The notes under the pieces: generated by a model
Told to the model about the DNA's origin: nothing
The model's input: only the letters and a program-made list of their open reading frames with translations
Database searches by the model: none
Made by a program: the position numbers and the translations under genes
Source: UBA11090 sp035560555
GTDB taxonomy: Bacteria > Spirochaetota > Spirochaetia > Treponematales > Rectinemataceae
DNA: 64,000 bases
Assembly: GCA_035560555.1 (NCBI GenBank)
Contig: DATMZF010000030.1
Location: 48,566 to 112,565, forward strand
Reading direction: 5' to 3'
Shown here: piece after piece, positions 44,123 to 51,774 of the stretch
Numbering within the stretch: position 1 is the first letter of the stretch
Layout of the letters: each line of letters begins with the position of its first letter

Positions 44123-45721
44123 TCAGCGTTTTTGCGCGAATACCCGGTAGTTGATCTCCGGAAACAGATTGTTCTTCTTTTCCAGGGTCGTCAGCCATTC
44201 GGTGTCGACGGTGTTGGCGCAGAGCATCTCGTAGATGCGCGTGAAGTTGCCTACGGCGTCCTCTATCTGACCTTTGGCGAAGGAGCAGGACTGCCCCGAG
44301 CGGAGAAGGAGCGGCCAGTCCGAGGACATCGTGAGGAGGGCTTCGCGGGCGCCCTGGTTCAGGATGCGCTCCCTTAAGCCAGATTCGTTGGGGAAGCGCT
44401 CGGCCAGCTCCATCATGCGCTCGATGGCCTGGTGGCTGTGTCGATGCACCCAGTCGTTGGAGCCGTCGAGCCAGACCTCGGCGTAACCGCCCTCCCCCCA
44501 GGAGGAAAATTCGGGCTCGGATACGGGGTTTTCGGGAAAACAGCGCTCGTATTCACCCAAGGTGACGAACTCGAGGTCGTCTTCGTCTCGTTTTCTCGCG
44601 GCGGCCTTGAAGAGGGCTTCCAGGAACTGCGGCCCTTCGAACCACCAGTGACCGAAGAGCTCCGCGTCGTAGGGGCAGACTATGAGCGGCTTGCGTTCCT
44701 TCATCCAGAACGAGGCGGATCTGGCGGCGGCCTTGCGCTCGGCCAGGAAGGCGTGGGCGTGTTCTATGACCTTCGCCGCCGCCGCCCCGGGTTCATAGGG
44801 CCGCTTCTGGTCGGTATGGCCCGTCACCGACCAGTACTTGAAGCTGGTCACGCCGTGCTCGATGCCCTTGCCTAGGAAGGGTCCCACGTAGGCGGAATCG
44901 AGGTCGTAGCCGATATCGCGGTAAAAATCGCGGTAGACGGGATCGGCCGGGTAGCCCTCCGTCTCGGACCACACCGCTTTCGTGGCGCCGGCGTCCCTGA
45001 TGAAGACCGTGAGGCCGGAAGGGCTCGTGACGGGCGAAAATGAGCCGTAGAAGGGCGTCGGGTGCCCCAGGAGGGCGCCGCGCGTCGTCACGATGGTGTA
45101 TTTTATGTTGTAGTTGTGTAGAAGCTCGCCGAGCCCGGGATACCAGCCGAACTGGGGAAGCCAGAATCCCTGCGGGTTCTTTCCAAAGACCGAGCGGTGG
45201 GTCACGATGGCGGTCTCCACCTGGGCATGGATGGCTTGGGGCGCGTCCTGAAACAGCGGGAGGAAGGCGTGCGTGGCGCCGCTCGTGAGCACTTCGATCT
45301 TGCCTTTCTTGTAGAAATAGTCGAACGCCGAAAGTATGTTCCTCAGATAGAGGTTCTCGAAATCCTCTTTGTTGCGCTTGTAGAGGGTTTGATAGAGCTG
45401 CGCGAGAGGAGCGAAGACCGAGTCGCCCGAAAGTCTTTTTTTCTCCTGAGAGGCCAGCTCCAACTGCAGATCCAGGTACCGTGAATAGCGGTCGCAGAGC
45501 ATCTTGTCGGAGAGCATGGCCAGCAAGGTCGGGGAAATGGCGATGCTGAGCTTGAAGGAAACATTTTCAGCCTCGAGCTTTCTGAAAAGCCTCAAGAGAG
45601 GCAGGTACGTCTCGGAAATGGCTTCGAAAAGCCAGCGTTCCTCGAAGAACGGGTCTATCTCTGGCTTTCTGACGAAGGGAAGATGAGCATTGAGCACCAG
45701 TGCGAGGCAGGGCTTTTTCAT
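44123..45721 (-). CDS. GH57-family protein (branching-enzyme type) lacking the nucleophile Glu
   Basis: 532 residues with the GH57 barrel and C-terminal helical domain. Motif 1 is NAHLPF, motif 2 GATHAFLP, motif 3 GFWLPQFGW, motif 4 CPYDAELFGHWWFEGP. In GH57 branching enzymes and AmyC relatives motif 3 carries the nucleophile Glu (WLPE) and motif 4 the Asp acid/base. Here Asp352 is kept but position 190 is Gln, one base away from Glu (CAG versus GAG). Either the protein is not a canonical hydrolase/transferase or this is a sequence error. It pairs with a DUF4912 gene nine bases upstream. Confidence 0.85.
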   Translation of the reverse strand: MKKPCLALVLNAHLPFVRKPEIDPFFEERWLFEAISETYLPLLRLFRKLEAENVSFKLSIAISPTLLAMLSDKMLCDRYSRYLDLQLELASQEKKRLSGDSVFAPLAQLYQTLYKRNKEDFENLYLRNILSAFDYFYKKGKIEVLTSGATHAFLPLFQDAPQAIHAQVETAIVTHRSVFGKNPQGFWLPQFGWYPGLGELLHNYNIKYTIVTTRGALLGHPTPFYGSFSPVTSPSGLTVFIRDAGATKAVWSETEGYPADPVYRDFYRDIGYDLDSAYVGPFLGKGIEHGVTSFKYWSVTGHTDQKRPYEPGAAAAKVIEHAHAFLAERKAAARSASFWMKERKPLIVCPYDAELFGHWWFEGPQFLEALFKAAARKRDEDDLEFVTLGEYERCFPENPVSEPEFSSWGEGGYAEVWLDGSNDWVHRHSHQAIERMMELAERFPNESGLRERILNQGAREALLTMSSDWPLLLRSGQSCSFAKGQIEDAVGNFTRIYEMLCANTVDTEWLTTLEKKNNLFPEINYRVFAQKR

Positions 45722-45730
45722 CTTCTTCCT

Positions 45731-46426
45731 TTATTCTCCATCAGCCGTCAGTATCCTGTTTGGATTCTCTTCCCTCGGTTCGGTCAGATGCAACCCTTCT
45801 ATGCCGGAGAGAATCAGCAGACTTTTCGTAATTTGGGGCATTTGTTGCGTTCGATGCATATAGTACACGGGCATGCGCACCTCGTTGGAGCGTGCGAGCG
45901 CCCTGATCTTATCACCTTTGTGCAGGCACAAGTCAACCCGATAGTTCGAGCCGGGCTGGGGGATGTTGATATACCATTTCCAGTCATCGAGGGTTATGCC
46001 TATATCGAAGAAGTTCTTCTTGTGTTCGCTCTGCGGATCCAGTTCGATGACGCGCAGGAAGAGGCCTTCGGAGGATTCCTCTTCGGTGAAAGGAGCCCTC
46101 TTCTGCTCCGAAATGTCCCAGTACGCGTAGATCCACGATGGATCGCGCGGAAGCGCGCGTATCATCGTCTCATTGTAGCGTTCGGGAATGCCCGAATGAT
46201 CGGGCGAAGGATAGGGGGCATAGGATCCGCCGGAGAGCTTCTTTTCCTCGACATGGCCGGTCCCGTCGTGGCTGAACACTCTCTCCCTGTCATCGTCCTC
46301 CAGCGCCGAGATGATTTCCTCGATGATGAAGGGACGGTCCAGACCTTCGGGTATATAGATACCCATGCGTTCAGCCAGAAGCATCAGCTCCTGATCGGAA
46401 AGCAACGAAAGCTTTTCGGGGTTCAC
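45731..46426 (-). CDS. DUF4912 protein
   Basis: 231 residues. The N-terminal 45 residues resemble a SAP/Rho-N-like helical motif (LSDQELMLLAERMGIYIPEG). The C-terminal domain PSWIYAYWDISEQ ... RVIELD ... NFFDIGITLDDWKWYINIPQPGSNYRVDL is DUF4912. Function is unknown. DUF4912 genes are often next to GH57/DUF1957 genes, as here, suggesting a joint role in alpha-glucan metabolism. The start is GTG. Confidence 0.8.
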   Translation of the reverse strand: MNPEKLSLLSDQELMLLAERMGIYIPEGLDRPFIIEEIISALEDDDRERVFSHDGTGHVEEKKLSGGSYAPYPSPDHSGIPERYNETMIRALPRDPSWIYAYWDISEQKRAPFTEEESSEGLFLRVIELDPQSEHKKNFFDIGITLDDWKWYINIPQPGSNYRVDLCLHKGDKIRALARSNEVRMPVYYMHRTQQMPQITKSLLILSGIEGLHLTEPREENPNRILTADGE

Positions 46427-46432
46427 GCCCTT

Positions 46433-46461
46433 ATAGTGAAAAATGCGGGCGCGCTTGTCAA
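46433..46461 (-). promoter_or_regulatory. Promoter of the DUF4912-GH57 pair
   Basis: Minus strand: -35 TTGACA (46456-46461), 17 bases, -10 CACTAT (46433-46438), six bases, then GTG. A TATAAG overlaps it at 46430-46435. AAGGG lies directly against the GTG, too close for normal ribosome binding, so the mRNA may be leaderless. Confidence 0.5.
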
Positions 46462-46489
46462 GTATGACGGGAAGATATAAACGCGACGC

Positions 46490-47710
46490 TTAGGCCGTTG
46501 GATCGGGATTTGTTTCGGGGACGGAGGATTGCCCGGCTTGCGGCGGGAGCTTGCCTTCGGCCTTGGCAGTCTCGGCTCTCCGCCCAGAAGGCCTTCGTCT
46601 TCTTCTCGTCTTCTGAGGTTTTTGCAGCGGGGACAGGTCCGAGGTTCTGAAGATCATGAGTACGGCGGCCTCCAACTCGACGCGCGGAGGGTTCAAAGGC
46701 TGGATGAAAGACCGGGCCGAGAGAAGCGCAGTGCGAAAGGTCTCGTTGGAGTCCTCGCCCCCCCCGTCTTCGGGCAGTAGCCGGGATCTGAGGAAATAGG
46801 AGAGAATCACCGAGAGTTTCTGCTGGCCTCTGGCGGCTTGGTCCCTGTCCGCCTCTTCGATATCGCTGTCGCTCACCTCGATCTTCAGACCGTCGAGCGC
46901 CTTAAGATCGGCAAAGAGCTTCTGCGAATAGCTTAGGTCCGTCTGGATCTTTTCCCACACGGAGGGGACGAAGTACTCCAGAAGCCTGAATTCGCTCAAA
47001 ATCCGGAATATGGGTTCCGATTTTCCGGAAGCCAGGATCTTGAAGAATTCCTCGGTCATCCTCGAGCTGCTCACGTCGGCGAGGAGGTGGGCATCCTTTT
47101 TTATGGCATGCTTGAGCGCGAAGGGTATCTTGAATCCCGCCAGCGCCCCATACTTCACCCCGCGTACGATGCGAACCGGATCTTCCTTGAAAATACGGTT
47201 CAGGGGGATGATCGGCTTGATCCTTCCTGCCCTGAGATCCTTGAATCCCCCCACGAAGTCGACGAGAGTCTGGTCGGTGGGGTCATAGTACAGGGCGTTG
47301 AAGGTGAAATCCCTGCGGAGGACGTCCTCGTCGATGGTCCCAAACTCGTTGCCCACCGACCCGTTAACGATGGACCGGAAGGTGCTCACTTCGAATATAT
47401 CGCCTCCGGCCATTATGTGGACGAGGCGGAACCGCTTGCCGATGATCCGGGCGTTGCGGAAGAGCTTCCTTATCTGGGTGGGTACGGCGTCGGTCACCAG
47501 ATCGAAATCCTTGGGCTTCCTGTCCTGGAGCAGATCGCGCACGGCGCCCCCGACGATATAGGCCTGATGGCCGGCGCTCTTGAGACGTTCTATGATCCTT
47601 ATCGCGTCGGCATCGATCATGGCCCTCTTGATGCCATGTTCCTTTTCCGTATAGATCAACGCTTGTTCGACAGGTTTGCCTTTCTTGTCTCTACGATATC
47701 GGATAAACAC
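46490..47710 (-). CDS. pcnB: Poly(A) polymerase PcnB-type nucleotidyltransferase
   Basis: 406 residues of the class II nucleotidyltransferase family. Motifs: YIVGGAVRDLL, KDFDLVTDA (catalytic Asp pair), RFRLVHI and RRDFTFNALYYD. The Arg-Leu-Val-His segment favours poly(A) polymerase I over CCA-adding enzyme. The C-terminal 60 residues are Arg- and Pro-rich and probably bind RNA. tRNA-Asn here lacks an encoded CCA, so a CCA-adding enzyme must exist in the genome, and this gene is a candidate if no other is found. Starts at GTG with GAGG upstream. Confidence 0.88.
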   Translation of the reverse strand: MFIRYRRDKKGKPVEQALIYTEKEHGIKRAMIDADAIRIIERLKSAGHQAYIVGGAVRDLLQDRKPKDFDLVTDAVPTQIRKLFRNARIIGKRFRLVHIMAGGDIFEVSTFRSIVNGSVGNEFGTIDEDVLRRDFTFNALYYDPTDQTLVDFVGGFKDLRAGRIKPIIPLNRIFKEDPVRIVRGVKYGALAGFKIPFALKHAIKKDAHLLADVSSSRMTEEFFKILASGKSEPIFRILSEFRLLEYFVPSVWEKIQTDLSYSQKLFADLKALDGLKIEVSDSDIEEADRDQAARGQQKLSVILSYFLRSRLLPEDGGGEDSNETFRTALLSARSFIQPLNPPRVELEAAVLMIFRTSDLSPLQKPQKTRRRRRPSGRRAETAKAEGKLPPQAGQSSVPETNPDPTA

Positions 47711-47805
47711 AAAGAAGCCTCACTCGTTCAACAGTATGCGAAATCCGAATCCATCGTGGATTTGCGGCTCAAAAAGCGGTCCGATTATGCAATTTTCCAC
47801 CCGGC

Positions 47806-48732
47806 TTATGCAATATGCCGCGAAAACCAGTCGGCTATGTCGGACAGAACCTCGGCCTTGTTCAGCTCGTTGATGCTCTCATGCCGGCCACCCTCATAGC
47901 ATTTCGATTCGAAATCGACGAGCCCGAGGTCCCTGAAGCTGCGCGACATGAGGTCGAATCCGGCTTTCATGCCTATGACGGGGTCCTTCGATCCGCTGAA
48001 TAAGTATAGGGAAAGATTCGTGGGAACGCTATCCAGAAAACCTTCCGAGTATACTTTTTTGAGGCCATACATCAGATCGTCATAGAAGCCGTAGGAGCAG
48101 GTGAAGTTGCATTTGGGGTCGGCGACATAGGCCGCGACGACGGCATCGTCCCTGCTTATCCAGTCAGAGCCCGTCTTCCTGTTCGGAACTGTCTTTGCAT
48201 AGGAGCCGAAGGTCATCGAACGGGGCAGCTTGGCGGGAGCGTGGGCGCCCTTAACCGCCTTGCCCAGCTTGACCACGAGTCCTCCGAGGGCATCGAGGAC
48301 GGGGGCGGGTTTTTCGGGCGGAGCCGAAAGAACCACGCCATCCAGGTACTTGCCGTACATGCCGCATAGGGCCATGCCAAGCAGGGCGCCGAAGGAATGC
48401 CCGAAATAGTAGAGAGGAAGGCCGCCCTGCTCCTTGGCGGCAAAATCCCCGAACTCGACGAGATCGTCGACAACTCTCTCGAATCCGTTCGAATCGGCCA
48501 GATACCCACGGTTCGCTCCGTCGTCGGTGTCGCCGTGACCTCGCAGATCGGGGAGATAGGCGACCATCCCTATGGAGGCCAGCGTCTTCGCCAGCTCGAG
48601 GAAACGACCGCCGTAATCGTTCATGCCGTGTCCGATGACGACCACGGCCTTGGCCGCGGTGGATGAACTCACTTTCTGGTACGCGATCAGCTTTCCGTCC
48701 GAAGCTGGAAACCTCAAGCCATTTTTTGTCAC
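47806..48732 (-). CDS. Alpha/beta hydrolase (monoacylglycerol lipase-like)
   Basis: 308 residues from the GTG at 48732, which has GGAGG six bases upstream; the ATG at 48792 lies in the -10 box and cannot be used. GHGMNDYGGRF holds the oxyanion region, GHSFGALLG the nucleophile Ser, SGSKDPV the Asp and GRHESINE the His. Family members hydrolyse lysophospholipids or monoacylglycerols. No signal peptide. Confidence 0.88.
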   Translation of the reverse strand: MTKNGLRFPASDGKLIAYQKVSSSTAAKAVVVIGHGMNDYGGRFLELAKTLASIGMVAYLPDLRGHGDTDDGANRGYLADSNGFERVVDDLVEFGDFAAKEQGGLPLYYFGHSFGALLGMALCGMYGKYLDGVVLSAPPEKPAPVLDALGGLVVKLGKAVKGAHAPAKLPRSMTFGSYAKTVPNRKTGSDWISRDDAVVAAYVADPKCNFTCSYGFYDDLMYGLKKVYSEGFLDSVPTNLSLYLFSGSKDPVIGMKAGFDLMSRSFRDLGLVDFESKCYEGGRHESINELNKAEVLSDIADWFSRHIA

Positions 48733-48790
48733 GACAGCCCTCCATGAAACCAGCCCAGTCACTCCCGACGCCATCCGCCGGATACAGTCC

Positions 48791-48819
48791 ATTATAGGTT
48801 TGCTTTATTCTCGGTACAA
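48791..48819 (-). promoter_or_regulatory. Promoter of the alpha/beta hydrolase gene
   Basis: Minus strand: TTGTAC (48814-48819), 17 bases, TATAAT (48791-48796). Transcription would start about 50 bases before the GTG start. Confidence 0.7.
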
Positions 48820-48900
48820 TAGAACAAATAATGTAGCATGGAATTCGTCCGCGCCACAGTGATGCCGCGGCGGTGCTGGCGCAAGATCGGCCCGTGGCGC

Positions 48901-48929
48901 TATACTCGCCGATGCGGAGAACATTCTGA
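48901..48929 (+). promoter_or_regulatory. -10 box and five-codon mini-ORF before tsaE
   Basis: TATACT (48901-48906) is followed after five bases by ATG (48912). That ATG opens a frame of five codons (Met-Arg-Thr-Phe-stop) whose TGA (48927-48929) overlaps the CTG start of tsaE as CTGA. GGAGA at 48916-48920 is the ribosome site for tsaE. The -35 is poor. Confidence 0.45.
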
Positions 48930-49366
48930 AGGCATTCATATCGCACAACAGGGAAGAGACGCTCGCGTTCGGCGAGCTGATCGGAAGATCGGCTCCTGGC
49001 GGAGCCGTCATCGCCTACAGGGGCGATCTGGGGGCCGGCAAGACAACATTGAGCAAGGGAATAGCGAAAGGCTTGGGCATAACCGAAGAGCTGACCTCCC
49101 CTACCTTCACCATCGTTTCCGAGTACAAAGGCAGGCTCACCCTCTACCACATCGACGCGTACAGGCTCTCCGGAGAGGCCGATTTTTTCGAAATCGGCGG
49201 GCAGGAGATGCTCGAGAATCCTGACAGTCTCTGCCTCGTCGAATGGAGCGAGCGGATCCCGGAAATCGTGAATGAAAGAACAGCCATCATAGACATACAG
49301 GTCGAAAAGGACGACAACCGCAGGATATCCCTTCATGGAGCCTGGCTGGAGGCATTGCTGAAATGA
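48926..49366 (+). CDS. tsaE: TsaE, ATPase of tRNA t6A synthesis, apparently initiated at CTG
   Basis: 146 residues when read from CTG at 48926, giving (M)KAFISHNREETLAFGELIGR and then Walker A GDLGAGKTT, a textbook TsaE N-terminus. The first conventional start in frame, TTG at 49049, lies within the P-loop and would destroy it. GGAGA stands five bases before the CTG. SPTFTIVSEY and FFEIGGQEM are further TsaE motifs. TsaE works with TsaB and TsaD to make threonylcarbamoyl-adenosine 37 in ANN-reading tRNAs. ATGA overlap with tsaB. Confidence 0.9.
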   Translation: MKAFISHNREETLAFGELIGRSAPGGAVIAYRGDLGAGKTTLSKGIAKGLGITEELTSPTFTIVSEYKGRLTLYHIDAYRLSGEADFFEIGGQEMLENPDSLCLVEWSERIPEIVNERTAIIDIQVEKDDNRRISLHGAWLEALLK

Positions 49367-50010
49367 ATATTCTGGTATTCGACACTTCCACCGACCTGCT
49401 CGCCGTGGGAGTGAAGAAGAGCGGCGACCATATGATAACGAAGGTGGAGAGCGGTTTCAGGCACTCCGAAACCCTTCTGCCATCGATTGAGAGCTGCCTG
49501 AGCGAAGCCTCGGTCAATTTGAGGGATATTGACCTCATCGCATGCGCGCGTGGTCCCGGCTCGTTCACCGGCCTTCGCATCGGCATATCCACCGCGAAAG
49601 GCCTGTCGCTGGCGCTCGGCCTTCCCTGGGTCGGCGTTCCCACCCTCGACTGCATGGCTTTCGGCTGGGAAAAGCCGGGACAATCCGTGGTTCCCGTCCT
49701 CGACGCGCGGAAAAACCGCGTCTATTCGGCGCTGTATCGAGGCGGACAGAGGATGGGCGACTATCTCGACGTTTCGCAGGCAACGCTTCTGGCGGCGCTG
49801 GATGGCGAGGATGAGGTCTCTTTCGTCGGGCCTGACGCCGATCTCTTCTCGGATTACGCGCTCGAAAGACCGGGATTCCGCGTCGAGGAAGACGATCCCG
49901 AAAAACGGCTCCTTGGCCTCGCGACTCTTGCCGAGATCCAGTTCAGGGAAAAGGGAGCGGCGGGCGAAATGGAAGGGCCGTTGTACCTGCGCGAGCCTGA
50001 GATAGGCTGA
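49363..50010 (+). CDS. tsaB: TsaB (YeaZ), t6A synthesis scaffold
   Basis: 215 residues of the ASKHA fold. ILVFDTSTDLLAVGV, the RHSETLLPSIE segment and GPGSFTGLRIG are the family motifs. TsaB binds TsaD and TsaE to form the threonylcarbamoyl transferase complex; it lacks catalytic metal ligands, as usual. It overlaps tsaE by four bases. TsaD is not in this window. Confidence 0.95.
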   Translation: MNILVFDTSTDLLAVGVKKSGDHMITKVESGFRHSETLLPSIESCLSEASVNLRDIDLIACARGPGSFTGLRIGISTAKGLSLALGLPWVGVPTLDCMAFGWEKPGQSVVPVLDARKNRVYSALYRGGQRMGDYLDVSQATLLAALDGEDEVSFVGPDADLFSDYALERPGFRVEEDDPEKRLLGLATLAEIQFREKGAAGEMEGPLYLREPEIG

Positions 50011-50033
50011 AAGGCGGCGCAAAAAAAATAAAG

Positions 50034-50069
50034 GGCCCCTCCCGCGGAACTTCGCGGGAGGGGCCTTTT
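50034..50069. terminator. Bidirectional terminator between tsaB and the acetyltransferase
   Basis: A 13-bp perfect stem (GGCCCCTCCCGCG with its complement), six-base loop, four T on the plus side and a long A/T-rich run on the other. It serves the convergent genes on both strands. Confidence 0.92.
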
Positions 50070-50084
50070 CATGCGGGAAAAACT

Positions 50085-51209
50085 TTACAGAGCCTTGATG
50101 TACACTCTTCTGCGCTTGTGCTGCCGCCTTGGATAGCTTTTCCACAAACCCTGAATCGCGACATTCGTCTCCAGTTCGGGATTCGTCTCTGAATATTTTA
50201 TTCCGGCCTCGATCGCGCTCTGGTTGAGGGCGGTCATCATGAGCGCCACGGTGCCCCGCTGGAGGTACTCCTTGCGGACGGCGATCAGCATCATATCGAT
50301 GGATTTCGGGTGTTTCAAAGCCCACAGGAGCCTGGCCCAGCCGAAGGGGAACAACCTGCCCCTCGATTTGTAGAGGGCTTCCGAAAGGCTCGGGATCGTG
50401 ATCGCGAAACCGACGAGCTTGCCGGCTTCGTCCACCATCACTTTCGTGAAACGCGGGTCGACGAAGCCCAGATACTGATCGATATACGCCTCGATCTGCT
50501 TGCGGGAGAGCGGCGTCGTGCCATAGAGCCCCGCGTACGCCTCGTCCAGAAGGTCGAAGATCTGCTCCCCGTAATCGGCGATGAGTCGCTTCTTGCTCTT
50601 CCAGTCGAGAAGCTTCACCCCTGAGCGTTTGGCCAGGATCTCGTTCACGCGGAGAATTTTCTCCGGGATGGCGTCGGGAGTCTGTATCTGATATTCCATC
50701 CAGTCGACATCCTTGAGATAGCCGAGCTTTTCCATGTAGACGGAATAGTATGGGTGGTTGTAGATGGTCGCGAAGGTGGCCCTCTCGCCGAAGCCCTCGA
50801 CGAGCATGCCTTCCCTGTCCAGGTCGGTGAAGCCGAGGGGGCCATGCAGGCCTGTCATGCCCTTCGAGCGCGCCCACTCCTCCACCGTCCGGACCAGGGC
50901 CTTGGCCACATCGAAGTCTTCGATAAAGTCGATCCAGCCGAAGCGGGCGTACTTTTTCCCCCACTTTTCGACAAAACGGCGGTTGATGATGCCGGCTATC
51001 CTGCCCACCATCGCGCCATCTTTCCATGCGGTCCAATACTCGGCCTCGCAAAATTCGAATGCCGGATTCTTGTTCCTGCTGAGCGTGTTCATGTCGTCGA
51101 ACAGAAACGCCGGCACCCAGTTGGGCTCGTCACCGTAGATGGTTTCCGGAAAGGCCACGAAAGCCTTCAACTCCGATCTCGAAGCTACTTTTCGTATCTC
51201 GATGCTCAT
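50085..51209 (-). CDS. GNAT-like acetyltransferase, 374 residues
   Basis: The start ATG at 51209 overlaps the preceding stop as ATGA. The protein has two related halves: residues about 1-150 include GRIAGIINRRF and GLHGPLGFTDLDREGML; the second half has KLVGFAITIPSLSEAL and NQSAIEAGIKYSETNPELETN. This pattern belongs to a conserved GNAT-like family of about 380 residues found in many bacteria with no proven substrate. Fold assignment is fair; function is unknown. Confidence 0.75.
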   Translation of the reverse strand: MSIEIRKVASRSELKAFVAFPETIYGDEPNWVPAFLFDDMNTLSRNKNPAFEFCEAEYWTAWKDGAMVGRIAGIINRRFVEKWGKKYARFGWIDFIEDFDVAKALVRTVEEWARSKGMTGLHGPLGFTDLDREGMLVEGFGERATFATIYNHPYYSVYMEKLGYLKDVDWMEYQIQTPDAIPEKILRVNEILAKRSGVKLLDWKSKKRLIADYGEQIFDLLDEAYAGLYGTTPLSRKQIEAYIDQYLGFVDPRFTKVMVDEAGKLVGFAITIPSLSEALYKSRGRLFPFGWARLLWALKHPKSIDMMLIAVRKEYLQRGTVALMMTALNQSAIEAGIKYSETNPELETNVAIQGLWKSYPRRQHKRRRVYIKAL

Positions 51210-51481
51210 TTCTGCTCCTGCTTGTCCGATGCCGACTTCGATTCCGCTGACCATTCGAATATGAAATGCTCATAGGCGGCTATCGTCGCCGATGAGACCA
51301 GGTCGCCCAATTCCCCCCTGCCCAGCCAGTCGTTCCCTTCGAGGATATACTGATGTTCAAGGGCTGAGCGCGCATCCGCCAGGGTGAACTCAGGATCGAC
51401 GCGCCTGCGGTTTTCCAGTCCCTTGAGCGTGCTCTCAAATATTTCTTCCCTTTTCTGTTCGCGCCAATCCGTCGATGACAT
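51206..51481 (-). CDS. Small conserved-looking protein of unknown function
   Basis: 91 residues from the ATG at 51481 (GGAG five bases upstream). A longer frame to 51682 runs through tRNA-Met and is rejected. Acidic and helical, with no known motif (REEIFESTLKGLENR, ALEHQYILEGNDWLG). It is translationally coupled to the acetyltransferase, so a shared role is possible. Confidence 0.65.
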   Translation of the reverse strand: MSSTDWREQKREEIFESTLKGLENRRRVDPEFTLADARSALEHQYILEGNDWLGRGELGDLVSSATIAAYEHFIFEWSAESKSASDKQEQK

Positions 51482-51604
51482 CGATGCTCCGGGGAGTCGG
51501 GATTGAGTGGGGCTTGCCATCCACGATGGATGGGCCCCGCCCTTTTTCTGGCGGAAGTATAGCGGTGCGATCACCAAGTGTAAAGCAGAGCACGCAAAAA
51601 GGCC

Positions 51605-51634
51605 TTGACTAAGTCCGCCGCCAGCAGGTATAAA
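51605..51634 (+). promoter_or_regulatory. tRNA-Met promoter
   Basis: TTGACT (51605-51610), 18 bases, TATAAA (51629-51634), 12 bases before the mature tRNA 5' end. Confidence 0.7.
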
Positions 51635-51646
51635 TTGTCGGTCCGT

Positions 51647-51719
51647 GGCGAGGTAGCTCAGTTGGCAGAGCAAGCGGCTCATATCCGCTGGGTCGTGGGT
51701 TCAATCCCCTCCCTCGCTA
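51647..51719 (+). tRNA. tRNA-Met (CAU), elongator type
   Basis: 73 bases fold as a cloverleaf: acceptor GGCGAGG with CCTCGCT (first pair G-U), D arm GCTC..GAGC, anticodon stem AGCGG/CCGCT with loop CTCATAT, T arm with TTCAATC. The anticodon is CAU. The anticodon stem lacks the three G-C pairs of initiators. A tRNA-Ile with modified CAU cannot be excluded by sequence alone. The CCA end is not fully encoded (A-C-C-T). Confidence 0.92.
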
Positions 51720-51730
51720 CCTAGTTCCAG

Positions 51731-51758
51731 GGCCCTCATTGTGGGGGCCTTTTTTTTT
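51731..51758 (+). terminator. tRNA-Met terminator, overlapping the lipA promoter
   Basis: A 7-bp stem (GGCCCTC with GGGGGCC, one G-U pair) and five-base loop, followed by nine T. The downstream arm and T run are also the -35/spacer of the lipA promoter. Confidence 0.8.
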
Positions 51759-51767
51759 GTATATAAT
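51739..51767 (+). promoter_or_regulatory. lipA promoter (leaderless candidate)
   Basis: TTGTGG (51739-51744), 17 bases, TATAAT (51762-51767), seven bases, ATG. No Shine-Dalgarno is present. The expected transcription start is the A of the ATG. Confidence 0.65.
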
Positions 51768-51774
51768 CGCCCGC

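Noticed and set aside
47740..47830. Two copies of TTATGCAA as a possible regulatory site near pcnB
   Set aside because: Only 8 bases, one copy overlaps coding sequence, and no matching regulator can be named.
51482..51682. Extension of the 91-residue protein upstream
   Set aside because: It passes through tRNA-Met; the ATG at 51481 has its own GGAG.
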